This document shows positions 1-6,154 of a DNA stretch of 7,917 bases, piece by piece. The notes below the pieces were generated by a model that ran no database searches, was not told the DNA's origin, and saw only the letters and a list, made by a program, of their open reading frames with translations. The stretch's first letter is position 1; each line of letters begins with the position of its first letter. A program made the translations under genes and the position numbers. The DNA comes from an uncultured Prevotella sp. (GTDB taxonomy: Bacteria > Bacteroidota > Bacteroidia > Bacteroidales > Bacteroidaceae), in contig CABSIA010000141.1 of the NCBI GenBank assembly GCA_902477645.1, forward strand, positions 1 through 7,917. Direction: 5' to 3'.

Positions 1-840
1 AAGGAGATACTGGAACCCGGATGGCGCACGGTATATGGGCACGACACGCCTACCGACGACGACGAGCAGAAAAAACAAGCCAGCGAGGAGCGCACACTTC
101 CCGCCTTTACCGTAGGAGAAAGCGGACCGCACGAGCCGACACTGACAGAGAAAAAGACAACTCCACCAAAATACTACACCGAGGCAACGCTGCTGCGGGC
201 AATGGAGACCGCCGGAAAGTTCGTAGAAGATGAGGAACTTCGGGCAGCCCTGAAAGAGAACGGCATAGGCAGACCGTCATCGAGAGCGGGCATAATAGAG
301 ACTCTCTTCAAACGCCACTACATACGCCGTGAGCGCAAAAACCTTGTAGCCACGCCCACTGGCATGGAGCTTATAGACACCATAAAGGAAGAGCTGCTGA
401 AGAGCTGCGAGCTTACAGGCATCTGGGAGAAGAAACTCCGTGATATTGAGCATGGCGCCTACAATCCCGCACAGTTTGTTGATGAGCTGAAACAGCAAAT
501 TTCTGACATCGTAATGGATGTGTTGCGTGACAACTCAGCACGCCACGTCACCATAATCTCAGAGGAAAAACCTGCCAAGAAAACAGTCACAAAAAAGAAG
601 ACTGCCGAGAAGAAAAAGAATGTAGGGCAAGCCCCCCTACCCACCGGTGGGGGGAGTAGTAATCCCGATACCAATCCTGCCCCCCCCCAACGGGAGGCAG
701 GGGGGGCTGCCGCAGACGATATAGCCGGCAAGCCATGCCCTGTATGCGGAAAAGGAATCATTATAAAAGGCAAAACCGCATACGGATGCAGCGAATGGAA
801 AAACGGATGCGCGTTCCGCAAACCGTTTGAGGAACTGTAG
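1..840 (+). CDS. topB: Type IA DNA topoisomerase (topoisomerase III, TopB-like), C-terminal part, 5' truncated by window
   Basis: The frame is open from base 1 to a TAG at 838-840 (279 residues visible); the start lies outside the window. Type IA topoisomerases pass one DNA strand through a transient break in another, relaxing or decatenating DNA in the cytoplasm. The visible part has the family's late core: YYTEATLLRAMETAG (residues about 58-72), then GIGRPSSRAGIIETLFKRHYI, then LTGIWEKKLRDIE. The active-site Tyr and Toprim domain would lie upstream. A Lys/Pro/Gly/Ala-rich linker (about residues 184-243) leads to a C-terminal zinc ribbon with Cys 246, 249, 263 and 270, which binds DNA in this family. 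The linker DNA from 622 to 706 is unusually rich in C and G runs. The stop codon lies inside a palindromic repeat. TopA is the alternative, but GIGRPSSRA followed by a single zinc ribbon favours a TopB-like enzyme. Confidence 0.88.
   Translation, partial: KEILEPGWRTVYGHDTPTDDDEQKKQASEERTLPAFTVGESGPHEPTLTEKKTTPPKYYTEATLLRAMETAGKFVEDEELRAALKENGIGRPSSRAGIIETLFKRHYIRRERKNLVATPTGMELIDTIKEELLKSCELTGIWEKKLRDIEHGAYNPAQFVDELKQQISDIVMDVLRDNSARHVTIISEEKPAKKTVTKKKTAEKKKNVGQAPLPTGGGSSNPDTNPAPPQREAGGAAADDIAGKPCPVCGKGIIIKGKTAYGCSEWKNGCAFRKPFEEL
622..706. repeat. GC-rich hairpin-forming segment inside the topoisomerase linker
   Basis: Runs of C (632-637, and nine at 680-688) and G (649-654, and seven at 700-706) interrupt otherwise ordinary coding DNA. 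Dyads are visible: GTAGGG 622-627 with CCCTAC 635-640; a perfect palindrome CCCACCGGTGGG at 640-651; and CCTGCC near 677-682 pairing with GGCAGG near 696-701. The segment is read in frame as a Gly/Pro/Ala-rich linker between the Lys-rich stretch and the zinc ribbon. It resembles an intergenic repeat that has entered a coding region, but no second copy is present in the window. Confidence 0.55.
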
Positions 841-864
841 GGCCGTTACAGGTAACGTCCATAC
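836..864 (+). repeat. REP-like palindromic element, copy 1
   Basis: The element begins TGTAGGGCCGTTACA and continues as an imperfect palindrome (GGCCGTTAC, then GTAACGTCC). It matches the copy at 3012-3040 closely for about 25 bp, and its last bases diverge. Its TGTAG supplies the TAG stop of the topoisomerase gene. It may act as a terminator or mRNA-stabilising hairpin between the topoisomerase and porE-like genes; no U-tract follows. Confidence 0.7.
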
Positions 865-916
865 AAAAATAATAAAACAGCATTCTCTGCGTTATTATCC
901 ATAAAGGATATTATTA

Positions 917-3004
917 ATGAGACGTTTACACAAAAACATAATATACAAGATATACGCATTGGCAATGATGGCCGTCTTAGTCATCATAATGTCATCGTGC
1001 GGAGCCGACCGCAATCTTAAAAAGGGTGAGAAATATCTTGCACTCGGAGAATACTATGACGCAGCCAACGAGTTTAAGCAGGCTTACCGCAAGACACCAC
1101 CCAAAGAACGTGACAAACGGGGACGCACAGCACTGAAAATGGCATCGGCTTACGACAAGAGCCTACAGACAGCAAAGGCTATCGCCGCCTACCGCAACGC
1201 AATCAGATATAAACAGGCCAGTGCCGAAGACTATCTCGCACATGCCCGCCTGCTGCTGAAGAGCGGCGGCTATAAAGAGGCAGCGCAGATTTTCGAGATG
1301 CTTCTCGACTCCATGCCCGATAACAAGCTGGTTATCAACGGACTTGAGACCGCACGCAAGGCGCAGGGACTGAAAGATGCCGGCAGCAGATATACCGTGA
1401 AGCGCATGGATGTTTTCAACTCACGCAGAGCCGACTACTCGCCCATGCTTTTCGGTGAGGATCACGACAAGCTCTATTTCTCGTCGACAAGAAACGAGGC
1501 ACAGGGCGACGAGCTTAGTGGCATTACGGGACAAAAGCCTGGCGATATATTCGTGAGCGAGAAAGACGACAAGGGAAAATGGAGTAAGCCTGAGCCTGTA
1601 AGTGGCGGACTGAACACCGACTATGATGAGGGCGCATGTGCTTTCTCGCCAGATGACCGCACAATGTATCTTACCCAATGCTCGTCAGACCCCTCATATC
1701 CAAGATATGCAAAGATAATGACATCAAACCGCAGCGATGCGTCATGGGGAAAGCCCACAGAGCTGAAACTGTCGAACGACACATTGTCAAGCTTCGCACA
1801 CCCTGCCATATCGCCCGACGGCGAGTGGCTTTATTTCACATCGGATATGCCGGGAGGCAAAGGCGGACTGGATATATGGCGGGTGAGAATTACGGCAGCA
1901 GGCTTGGGAGGAGTAGAAAACCTTGGCGAGCCTGTAAACACGGCAGGCGACGAGGCATTCCCCACATTCCGGCCAAATGGCGATTTATATTTTTCAAGCA
2001 ACGGCCATCCCGGTCTTGGAGGCTATGATATTTTCATTGCTACCATAGGCAAAGACCACCGCTACCATCTTGACCATCCTGGTTATCCGCTCAACTCGCA
2101 GGCTGATGACTTCGGCATGACTTTCGAGGGACCATACAACAGCGGCTTCTTCAGCAGCAACCGTAACGACGGCAGAGGATGCGACCACATATATTCGTTC
2201 TCTAATCCTGAAATCGTAAACACCATAAAAGGCTACGTTTACGAAATGGACGGCTACGAGTTGCCGGCTGCCATGGTCTATGTTGTAGGCGACGACGGCA
2301 CAAACGAGAAACTGACCCTGCGCAGCGACGGCTCGTTTACAAAAGTCGTACAGCCTGGTGTAAGCTATCTGCTGCTTGCTGCCTGCGACGGCTATCTTAA
2401 CCACCGGGAGGAACTGAAAATCGAGGAAACCGATGAGAGCCATGAGGATGTGCTGCAGTTCCCGTTGCCCCCAATTGCCACGCCCGTGCTCATCGACAAC
2501 ATATTCTACGAGTTCGACCGTGCCGACCTCACAAAGGATTCAGAGGAGGCTCTCGACAAACTTGTGGCTATGCTCAACGAGAACCCGCACGTTACGATTG
2601 AGCTTAGCTCACATTGCGACTACAAAGGCTCTGCCGAATACAACAAACGCCTGTCGCAAAGACGTGCGGAGAGTGTAGTAAACTACCTTATCAGCCACGG
2701 AATAGCACAAGACCGCCTTACGCCTGTGGGATATGGAAAGGAAAGGCCTAAGACAATAAAACGGAAAATAGCCGAGAAATACAAGTGGCTGAAGACCGAC
2801 GATGTGCTCACTGAAGAATATATCAAAAATCTGAAAGACAAAGAGAAGGAAGAAATTTGCAACTCGCTGAACCGCCGGACAGAGTTTACCGTGCTGCGAA
2901 CCACATACGGAATGTTCGACGAGAACGGAAACCTAAAGGTTCAGCCTAAGCCTGCAAAGAAACAGGAAGACGAAGAAGGAGACTACGATTTCTTCTTGGA
3001 ATAA
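917..3004 (+). CDS. porE: PorE-like type IX secretion system lipoprotein (TPR, PD40 propeller, CRD, OmpA C-terminal domain)
   Basis: This is a 695-residue lipoprotein predicted to sit on the periplasmic face of the outer membrane and grip peptidoglycan. The signal peptide ends in a lipobox (IMSSC), with Cys28 as the lipidated residue. Residues 33-150 form TPR helices. Residues 170-428 hold PD40/WD40-like blades, for example SPDGEWLYFTSD and RPNGDLYFSSNG with GGLDIW and GGYDIF motifs. Residues 436-503 resemble a carboxypeptidase regulatory-like fold. Residues 523-664 are an OmpA peptidoglycan-binding domain, with Asp568 and Arg583 at the expected 15-residue spacing. This domain order matches PorE of the Porphyromonas type IX machinery; the symbol rests on that match. 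The tail is acidic and aromatic (EDEEGDYDFFLE), and its coding DNA recurs at 5864. An AAAGGA at 903-908 precedes the ATG. No clear promoter is seen in the 76-bp gap, so cotranscription with the topoisomerase gene is possible. Confidence 0.85.
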   Translation: MRRLHKNIIYKIYALAMMAVLVIIMSSCGADRNLKKGEKYLALGEYYDAANEFKQAYRKTPPKERDKRGRTALKMASAYDKSLQTAKAIAAYRNAIRYKQASAEDYLAHARLLLKSGGYKEAAQIFEMLLDSMPDNKLVINGLETARKAQGLKDAGSRYTVKRMDVFNSRRADYSPMLFGEDHDKLYFSSTRNEAQGDELSGITGQKPGDIFVSEKDDKGKWSKPEPVSGGLNTDYDEGACAFSPDDRTMYLTQCSSDPSYPRYAKIMTSNRSDASWGKPTELKLSNDTLSSFAHPAISPDGEWLYFTSDMPGGKGGLDIWRVRITAAGLGGVENLGEPVNTAGDEAFPTFRPNGDLYFSSNGHPGLGGYDIFIATIGKDHRYHLDHPGYPLNSQADDFGMTFEGPYNSGFFSSNRNDGRGCDHIYSFSNPEIVNTIKGYVYEMDGYELPAAMVYVVGDDGTNEKLTLRSDGSFTKVVQPGVSYLLLAACDGYLNHREELKIEETDESHEDVLQFPLPPIATPVLIDNIFYEFDRADLTKDSEEALDKLVAMLNENPHVTIELSSHCDYKGSAEYNKRLSQRRAESVVNYLISHGIAQDRLTPVGYGKERPKTIKRKIAEKYKWLKTDDVLTEEYIKNLKDKEKEEICNSLNRRTEFTVLRTTYGMFDENGNLKVQPKPAKKQEDEEGDYDFFLE

Positions 3005-3061
3005 GAGAGTCTGTAGGGCCGTTACATGTAACGGCCGCAAACAAATATCACTCAAAATTAC
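2964..3061 (+). repeat. Direct repeat, left copy (porE 3' end plus flank)
   Basis: The final 41 bp of the porE-like gene and about 57 bp beyond it recur in direct orientation at 5864-6014. Bases 2964-3045 align to 5864-5947 with about five substitutions and one 2-bp insertion. Bases 3046-3061 align to 5999-6014 with two mismatches. Between these two blocks the right copy carries 51 extra bases. The left copy keeps the porE reading frame intact and so looks like the parental one. Confidence 0.85.
3012..3040 (+). repeat. REP-like palindromic element, copy 2 (between convergent genes)
   Basis: The 29-bp element starts TGTAGGGCCGTTACATG. Its core, GGCCGTTACATGTAACGGCC, is a perfect 20-bp palindrome. 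It lies in the 53-bp gap between the converging porE-like and TPR genes, where a symmetric hairpin could stop or protect transcripts from both sides. There is no T-run typical of an intrinsic terminator. Confidence 0.75.
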
Positions 3062-4623
3062 GAAATTACTCTCTGCTTTATTCTATATCTCATTGTTCTC
3101 AATGCGCCATCGGTAAGGTTCATTATCCTGCATATCTCATCGCTGTCACATTTCAGCTCGTCCGTCAGCAGCAGGAAGAATTTATTGCTGGCAGACAAGG
3201 ATTTATAGTCTTGCTCCAGACTGATTACGAAAGGCATGTTTATTGTGCGGTAGTATTCCACCACATGGTTAAAGTCTGACCTGTGCCACTCAACAGTTGT
3301 GCCGCCATTTCGTATCTCCTCAAATTTCTCCTTACCATTATATAGTATCTCTGCCTGCTTGTCGCGCAAGGTGTCAAGTTTTCGCTGCAAGTCCTTGGTC
3401 TCCTGCGACTTCTCTCTGCCGTCCGTTTCCAGTTGCCTTATCCTTGCTGTGTAGTCCATAATAAGCACCTGCTTCTCGGCAAGCAGTTTCCTTGCTTTCT
3501 GCACTTTCCGCCTATAATATTGCCATCCCGCAATTATAACAACCATTAATATTGCTATGCCAGAATATACCATCCTCTCCATATTCTGAGATCTCATGTA
3601 TGCAACCTTACGGTCAAAATCATCCTGCACCTCCTTTATAGCCTCAGTCTGTTTTTGTTGGTTCAGACTGTCTGTTGCGTCAGGAATCTGCAAGGCTATG
3701 TCCAATGCTTCTTTATAACGCCCGTGCTTTGCAAGCCATTCCGAATATGGACGCATAGTATATTGCCTTGTTTCCAAATTTTCTGAATAAAGAGCCTTTT
3801 TCCACATAGCCTCAATATCAGCTTCTCTCCCTTGCAGGTCATACAGCTCTGCCAAAAGGCCGTATGTACGGTCTATAGGATATATCTCCAAAGACTTCTT
3901 TAGGCAATCCTCAGCTTTATCATACCGCCCTTGTTTTTTATATAATGAAGACAAATTATCAAGCATTCCGATTTGTACACGAGGAAGTTGATAGGGAATA
4001 TAGGCTTCTGCCTGCTTTAGATATCTTCTATAATTATCCCACGACTTCATAGAATAATATATGCCACCTAAATTGGCAAGACAATATCCAATCCATCGCT
4101 TACTATTTGCTCTTCCTGCATAATCAAGAGCTTTCTCGCCATATTCAAGTGCCGTGTTATGATTTCCAGTAACAGCATTTATATATGACAAATGCACATA
4201 AACTTTTATATATATATCAAAATTACTTATTTTTTCTAAAAGAACCTCTGCTTTTTTAAAATATTCAATCGCATCTTCATAATCTGCCTGACTTGAAAAT
4301 ACCTCACCTCTTCCTATATACGCTCTTGCCAATTTTTCTTTATCAGCGACTTTCTCATAATATTGAATACTCCTCAATATAGTTGTATCACTTTTTGCCA
4401 GCTTGTGCAATCTATACAATGTATGATTCCTAAGCAAGAAATAATATGCCTTATCATTATCATTATATTCATTTGTATTAATTTTTGAAATGAGTATATA
4501 TGCAGAGTCATACAGGTTCTTACTTAATACGGAATCTATCTGCACCAGTCTTGGGTCTGAAGCATTACCACTACATGAAAGCAAAAGATAAAATATTAGA
4601 GTATAAAATAAAAACTTCTTCAT
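3058..4623 (-). CDS. Membrane-anchored TPR regulator with C-terminal HTH-like domain
   Basis: The protein has 521 residues. It begins with a lipoprotein-type signal (FYLLLSCSG, Cys17), followed by TPR-like helical repeats at about residues 25-315 (for example ADYEDAIEYFKKAEVLLE and GRYDKAEDCLKKSLEIYP). A single hydrophobic helix spans residues 352-370 and is followed by RRKVQKARK, which suggests the C-terminus is cytoplasmic. A coiled coil covers about 371-430. The last 50 residues (SLSASNKFFLLL, then DEICRIMNLTDGALRTMRYRIKQRV) resemble the LuxR-like winged or HTH end found in many Bacteroidota TPR-TM-HTH proteins. The likely role is an envelope sensor coupled directly to DNA binding; ligand and targets are unknown. 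A consensus promoter lies just upstream. The divergent operon at 4912 is the obvious candidate target. The 5' half is more AT-rich than the porE-like gene. Confidence 0.8.
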   Translation of the reverse strand: MKKFLFYTLIFYLLLSCSGNASDPRLVQIDSVLSKNLYDSAYILISKINTNEYNDNDKAYYFLLRNHTLYRLHKLAKSDTTILRSIQYYEKVADKEKLARAYIGRGEVFSSQADYEDAIEYFKKAEVLLEKISNFDIYIKVYVHLSYINAVTGNHNTALEYGEKALDYAGRANSKRWIGYCLANLGGIYYSMKSWDNYRRYLKQAEAYIPYQLPRVQIGMLDNLSSLYKKQGRYDKAEDCLKKSLEIYPIDRTYGLLAELYDLQGREADIEAMWKKALYSENLETRQYTMRPYSEWLAKHGRYKEALDIALQIPDATDSLNQQKQTEAIKEVQDDFDRKVAYMRSQNMERMVYSGIAILMVVIIAGWQYYRRKVQKARKLLAEKQVLIMDYTARIRQLETDGREKSQETKDLQRKLDTLRDKQAEILYNGKEKFEEIRNGGTTVEWHRSDFNHVVEYYRTINMPFVISLEQDYKSLSASNKFFLLLTDELKCDSDEICRIMNLTDGALRTMRYRIKQRVIS

Positions 4624-4647
4624 AATGAATTATATGTATCATAACTA

Positions 4648-4679
4648 CAAATTTACGTTTTTTTGTGTTTCAGAGCAAA
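4648..4679 (-). promoter_or_regulatory. Bacteroidota-type promoter for the TPR-HTH gene
   Basis: Read on the minus strand, TTTG (4679-4676) is followed by exactly 20 nt and then TAAATTTG (4655-4648). This fits the -33 TTTG and -7 TAnnTTTG pattern of the Bacteroidota primary sigma factor with no mismatch. The predicted transcription start falls about 7 nt downstream, giving a short leader to the ATG at 4623. Confidence 0.75.
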
Positions 4680-4689
4680 AATTTCGTGT

Positions 4690-4713
4690 GTTTATTGATG
4701 CGTTTATTGATGC
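4690..4713. repeat. Perfect 12-bp tandem repeat in the divergent intergenic region
   Basis: GTTTATTGATGC occurs twice with no spacer (4690-4701 and 4702-4713). It sits just upstream of the -33 element of the TPR gene promoter and about 115 bp upstream of the opposing promoter. A direct repeat close to one helical turn is a plausible operator for a dimeric regulator such as the neighbouring HTH protein; that role is inference. The rest of 4624-4911 is AT-rich and shows only the two promoters, with no ORF. Confidence 0.6.
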
Positions 4714-4829
4714 CAAACGTCACACTTTACACATCAAAAATGGTTGTTATATTTAGCTAACCTGTTGAACACATGACATTTAGTCTATTTTTCGAATTGT
4801 GACACTCTCTAAAAAAACATTCTTTATCT

Positions 4830-4861
4830 TTTGGCAAATTTAATATCAACTTATAATTTTG
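4830..4861 (+). promoter_or_regulatory. Bacteroidota-type promoter for the secreted-protein operon
   Basis: TTTG at 4830-4833 is followed by 20 nt and TAATTTTG at 4854-4861, a full match to TTTG/TAnnTTTG. The leader to the ATG at 4912 is about 45 nt, very A-rich (runs of ACAAA) and without a Shine-Dalgarno motif, as is usual for well-expressed Bacteroidota genes. Confidence 0.8.
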
Positions 4862-4911
4862 CAGCAGAATTCAGCAACAAAAACAACAAATAAAACCACA
4901 AACAAAACAAA

Positions 4912-5274
4912 ATGAAAAAGAAATTAATGACATGCCTAATCGTATTTTTGAGTATTAACTGTTTTGCACAAGAGAACCAGCAAATACACCCATACAGCAC
5001 AATTCTTTCGAATGGTGCAACAGCTACATTTCTGTATGAGAAATCAGAAAATGTCTTGAAAGTTACAATCACTAATAATGAGAATGAAGTTGAGGTGATT
5101 GCTGTAAAGGACGGTGTAGTTACTAATAGCGAAACTACAAACTTTACGAATGACGAGATACAACTTAACTTATCTAAACAAGATAACGGAGAATACGAGA
5201 TTTATGTGAAAACAGGAAATGAAATTCAACTTGTAGGTACTGTTGAACCTAGCACAAAACCTGAAGAAGAATAA
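4912..5274 (+). CDS. Small secreted protein, DUF3244-like beta-sandwich candidate
   Basis: The product has 120 residues. MKKKLMTCLIVFLSINCFAQ is a classic signal peptide with a probable cut after Ala19 (CFA|QE); the only Cys near it is not in a good lipobox, so export rather than lipidation is favoured. The mature part of about 100 residues alternates short beta-like strands (LKVTITNN, VEVIAVKDG, IQLNLS, GEYEIYVKTGN, IQLVGTV) and ends in a Lys/Glu-rich tail. The pattern of a strand, then LxLS, then NGEYEIYV resembles small Bacteroidota periplasmic or secreted proteins of the DUF3244 type, but I cannot confirm membership. It follows a consensus promoter and precedes the barrel gene by 36 bp, so the two are probably cotranscribed. 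Confidence 0.75.
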   Translation: MKKKLMTCLIVFLSINCFAQENQQIHPYSTILSNGATATFLYEKSENVLKVTITNNENEVEVIAVKDGVVTNSETTNFTNDEIQLNLSKQDNGEYEIYVKTGNEIQLVGTVEPSTKPEEE

Positions 5275-5310
5275 AATTAACCATATTATTAACTTTTTAA
5301 AACCAAAATT

Positions 5311-5865
5311 ATGAAGAAAACTATTTTTTCTCTGATTCTGGTGATGCAGGCTATGATATTGCATGCACAGGAGACAAGTTACAAATCTGCGTTCTACAGT
5401 CAGACCGTATTAGACCGTATGAAGATTGACATTACGGCATCGGCGGGAAGTGAGAACAAAGGACACCGCATGACGACGTTTGGCGCAAACATAGGCTATG
5501 AGCTAATACCGAGGGTGTATGCGCTGGCACACTATGAGAACGTGACAGGACTGCACGACATTGAAGGTATCAAGGCGTATACCACGACAACAAATGTCGG
5601 CGGAGGATTTGGCATAAAGCTGTTTGTAAGTGAGAATACCGGTAAAAGTCCGTCACGTGACAATAGTATAGACCTGTATGGCATGATGTCCGCAAGTGTA
5701 GGCAGTACGGAATGGAAACAGACTGTATACGAGGCTGGAATAAAATGGAGGATAGTGAGAGGCATATCACCGACATTGAGCCTAAGCTTCCGTCATACCA
5801 ACTCTCATACGGCAGGTTTGCCTAATCATAACGGAATCTTCGGCACTATAGGTTTCGGTATTTAG
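5311..5865 (+). CDS. Small outer-membrane beta-barrel-like protein
   Basis: The product has 184 residues, with a signal peptide (MKKTIFSLILVMQAMILHAQ) and a probable cut after Ala19. The mature chain shows alternating amphipathic strands with aromatic and Gly residues: MKIDITASAGSEN, MTTFGANIGYELIPRVYALAHYENV, VGGGFGIKLFV, SIDLYGMMSASVG, YEAGIKWRIV, SPTLSLSFRHTN, GIFGTIGFGI. This gives about eight strands, as in small outer-membrane barrels, and the protein ends in the barrel-like GFGI. It is probably the second gene of the operon starting at 4912. Its TAG stop falls at the first codon of the right-hand direct repeat, where the porE-like gene has CAG. Codons are more GC-rich than in the preceding gene. 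Function is unknown. Confidence 0.8.
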   Translation: MKKTIFSLILVMQAMILHAQETSYKSAFYSQTVLDRMKIDITASAGSENKGHRMTTFGANIGYELIPRVYALAHYENVTGLHDIEGIKAYTTTTNVGGGFGIKLFVSENTGKSPSRDNSIDLYGMMSASVGSTEWKQTVYEAGIKWRIVRGISPTLSLSFRHTNSHTAGLPNHNGIFGTIGFGI

Positions 5866-5913
5866 GAAGACGAAGAAGAAGATACTACGATTTCTTCTTG
5901 GAATAAGAGAATC

Positions 5914-5942
5914 TGTAGGACCGTTATGTGTAACGGCCGCAA
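5914..5942 (+). repeat. REP-like palindromic element, copy 3
   Basis: Starts TGTAGGACCGTTATGTG and ends CGGCCGCAA. It differs from copy 2 by a few substitutions that partly disturb the palindrome. It lies within the right direct repeat, so it probably arose with that duplication. Confidence 0.72.
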
Positions 5943-5964
5943 ACAAAGAAATTACATTTATTAC

Positions 5965-5993
5965 TTGCGGCCGCTACATGTAGCGGCCCTACA
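5965..5993 (-). repeat. REP-like palindromic element, copy 4 (inverted)
   Basis: Read on the minus strand it is TGTAGGGCCGCTACATG and then TAGCGGCCGCAA, with a perfect core palindrome GGCCGCTACATGTAGCGGCC. It pairs head-to-head with copy 3 across a 22-bp spacer, an arrangement like bacterial interspersed mosaic elements. Two T-to-C and A-to-G changes relative to copy 2 are compensatory and keep the stem paired. Confidence 0.72.
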
Positions 5994-6082
5994 TTTCATA
6001 TCACTCCGAATTACTAAACAATTACGACTCATCCGATTCATCCGATTAAACACTTTCCGTTATAAAGTTTTAGGTACATTTT

Positions 6083-6113
6083 CTTGTTTTTTGAGAAAAA
6101 GGAATTATCTTTG
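6083..6113 (+). promoter_or_regulatory. Bacteroidota-type promoter for the DUF3791/DUF3990 cassette
   Basis: CTTG at 6083-6086 (one mismatch from TTTG) is followed by 19 nt and TATCTTTG at 6106-6113, a full match to TAnnTTTG. The predicted leader to the ATG at 6155 is about 35 nt. The cassette thus has its own promoter and does not depend on the upstream operon. Confidence 0.7.
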
Positions 6114-6154
6114 CAAAAGACAAGCGGCACTTAACTATCATATTAAAAGTTATC

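Larger units (their letters stand above)
5864..6014 (+). repeat. Direct repeat, right copy (degraded porE 3' end plus flank)
   Basis: This copy matches 2964-3061 in the same orientation and opens at the barrel gene's stop codon. The coding part is non-functional: a 2-bp insertion near 5882-5884 shifts the frame that encodes DYDFFLE in porE. Bases 5948-5998 are a 51-bp insertion relative to the left copy and include REP copy 4. The remaining bases of 5866-6154 hold no gene, only this repeat and the promoter at 6083. Confidence 0.82.

Noticed and set aside
459..821. Minus-strand open frame opposite the topoisomerase C-terminus
   Set aside because: Its Phe and Pro runs simply reflect the Lys-rich linker and G tracts read backwards; the plus-strand frame encodes a recognisable zinc ribbon.
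4719..4803. GTCACA at 4719 and TGTGAC at 4798 as an operator dyad
   Set aside because: Only 6 bp per arm with about 73 bp between in AT-rich DNA; chance occurrence is too likely.
5914..5993. Possible CRISPR repeats
   Set aside because: Only two units close together, in inverted orientation, with more distant copies at gene ends; no regular spacers and no cas genes.
2964..6014. Integrase-type att sites or an insertion sequence
   Set aside because: No recombinase or transposase gene, no tRNA target and no terminal inverted repeats are visible; only direct repeats are supported.
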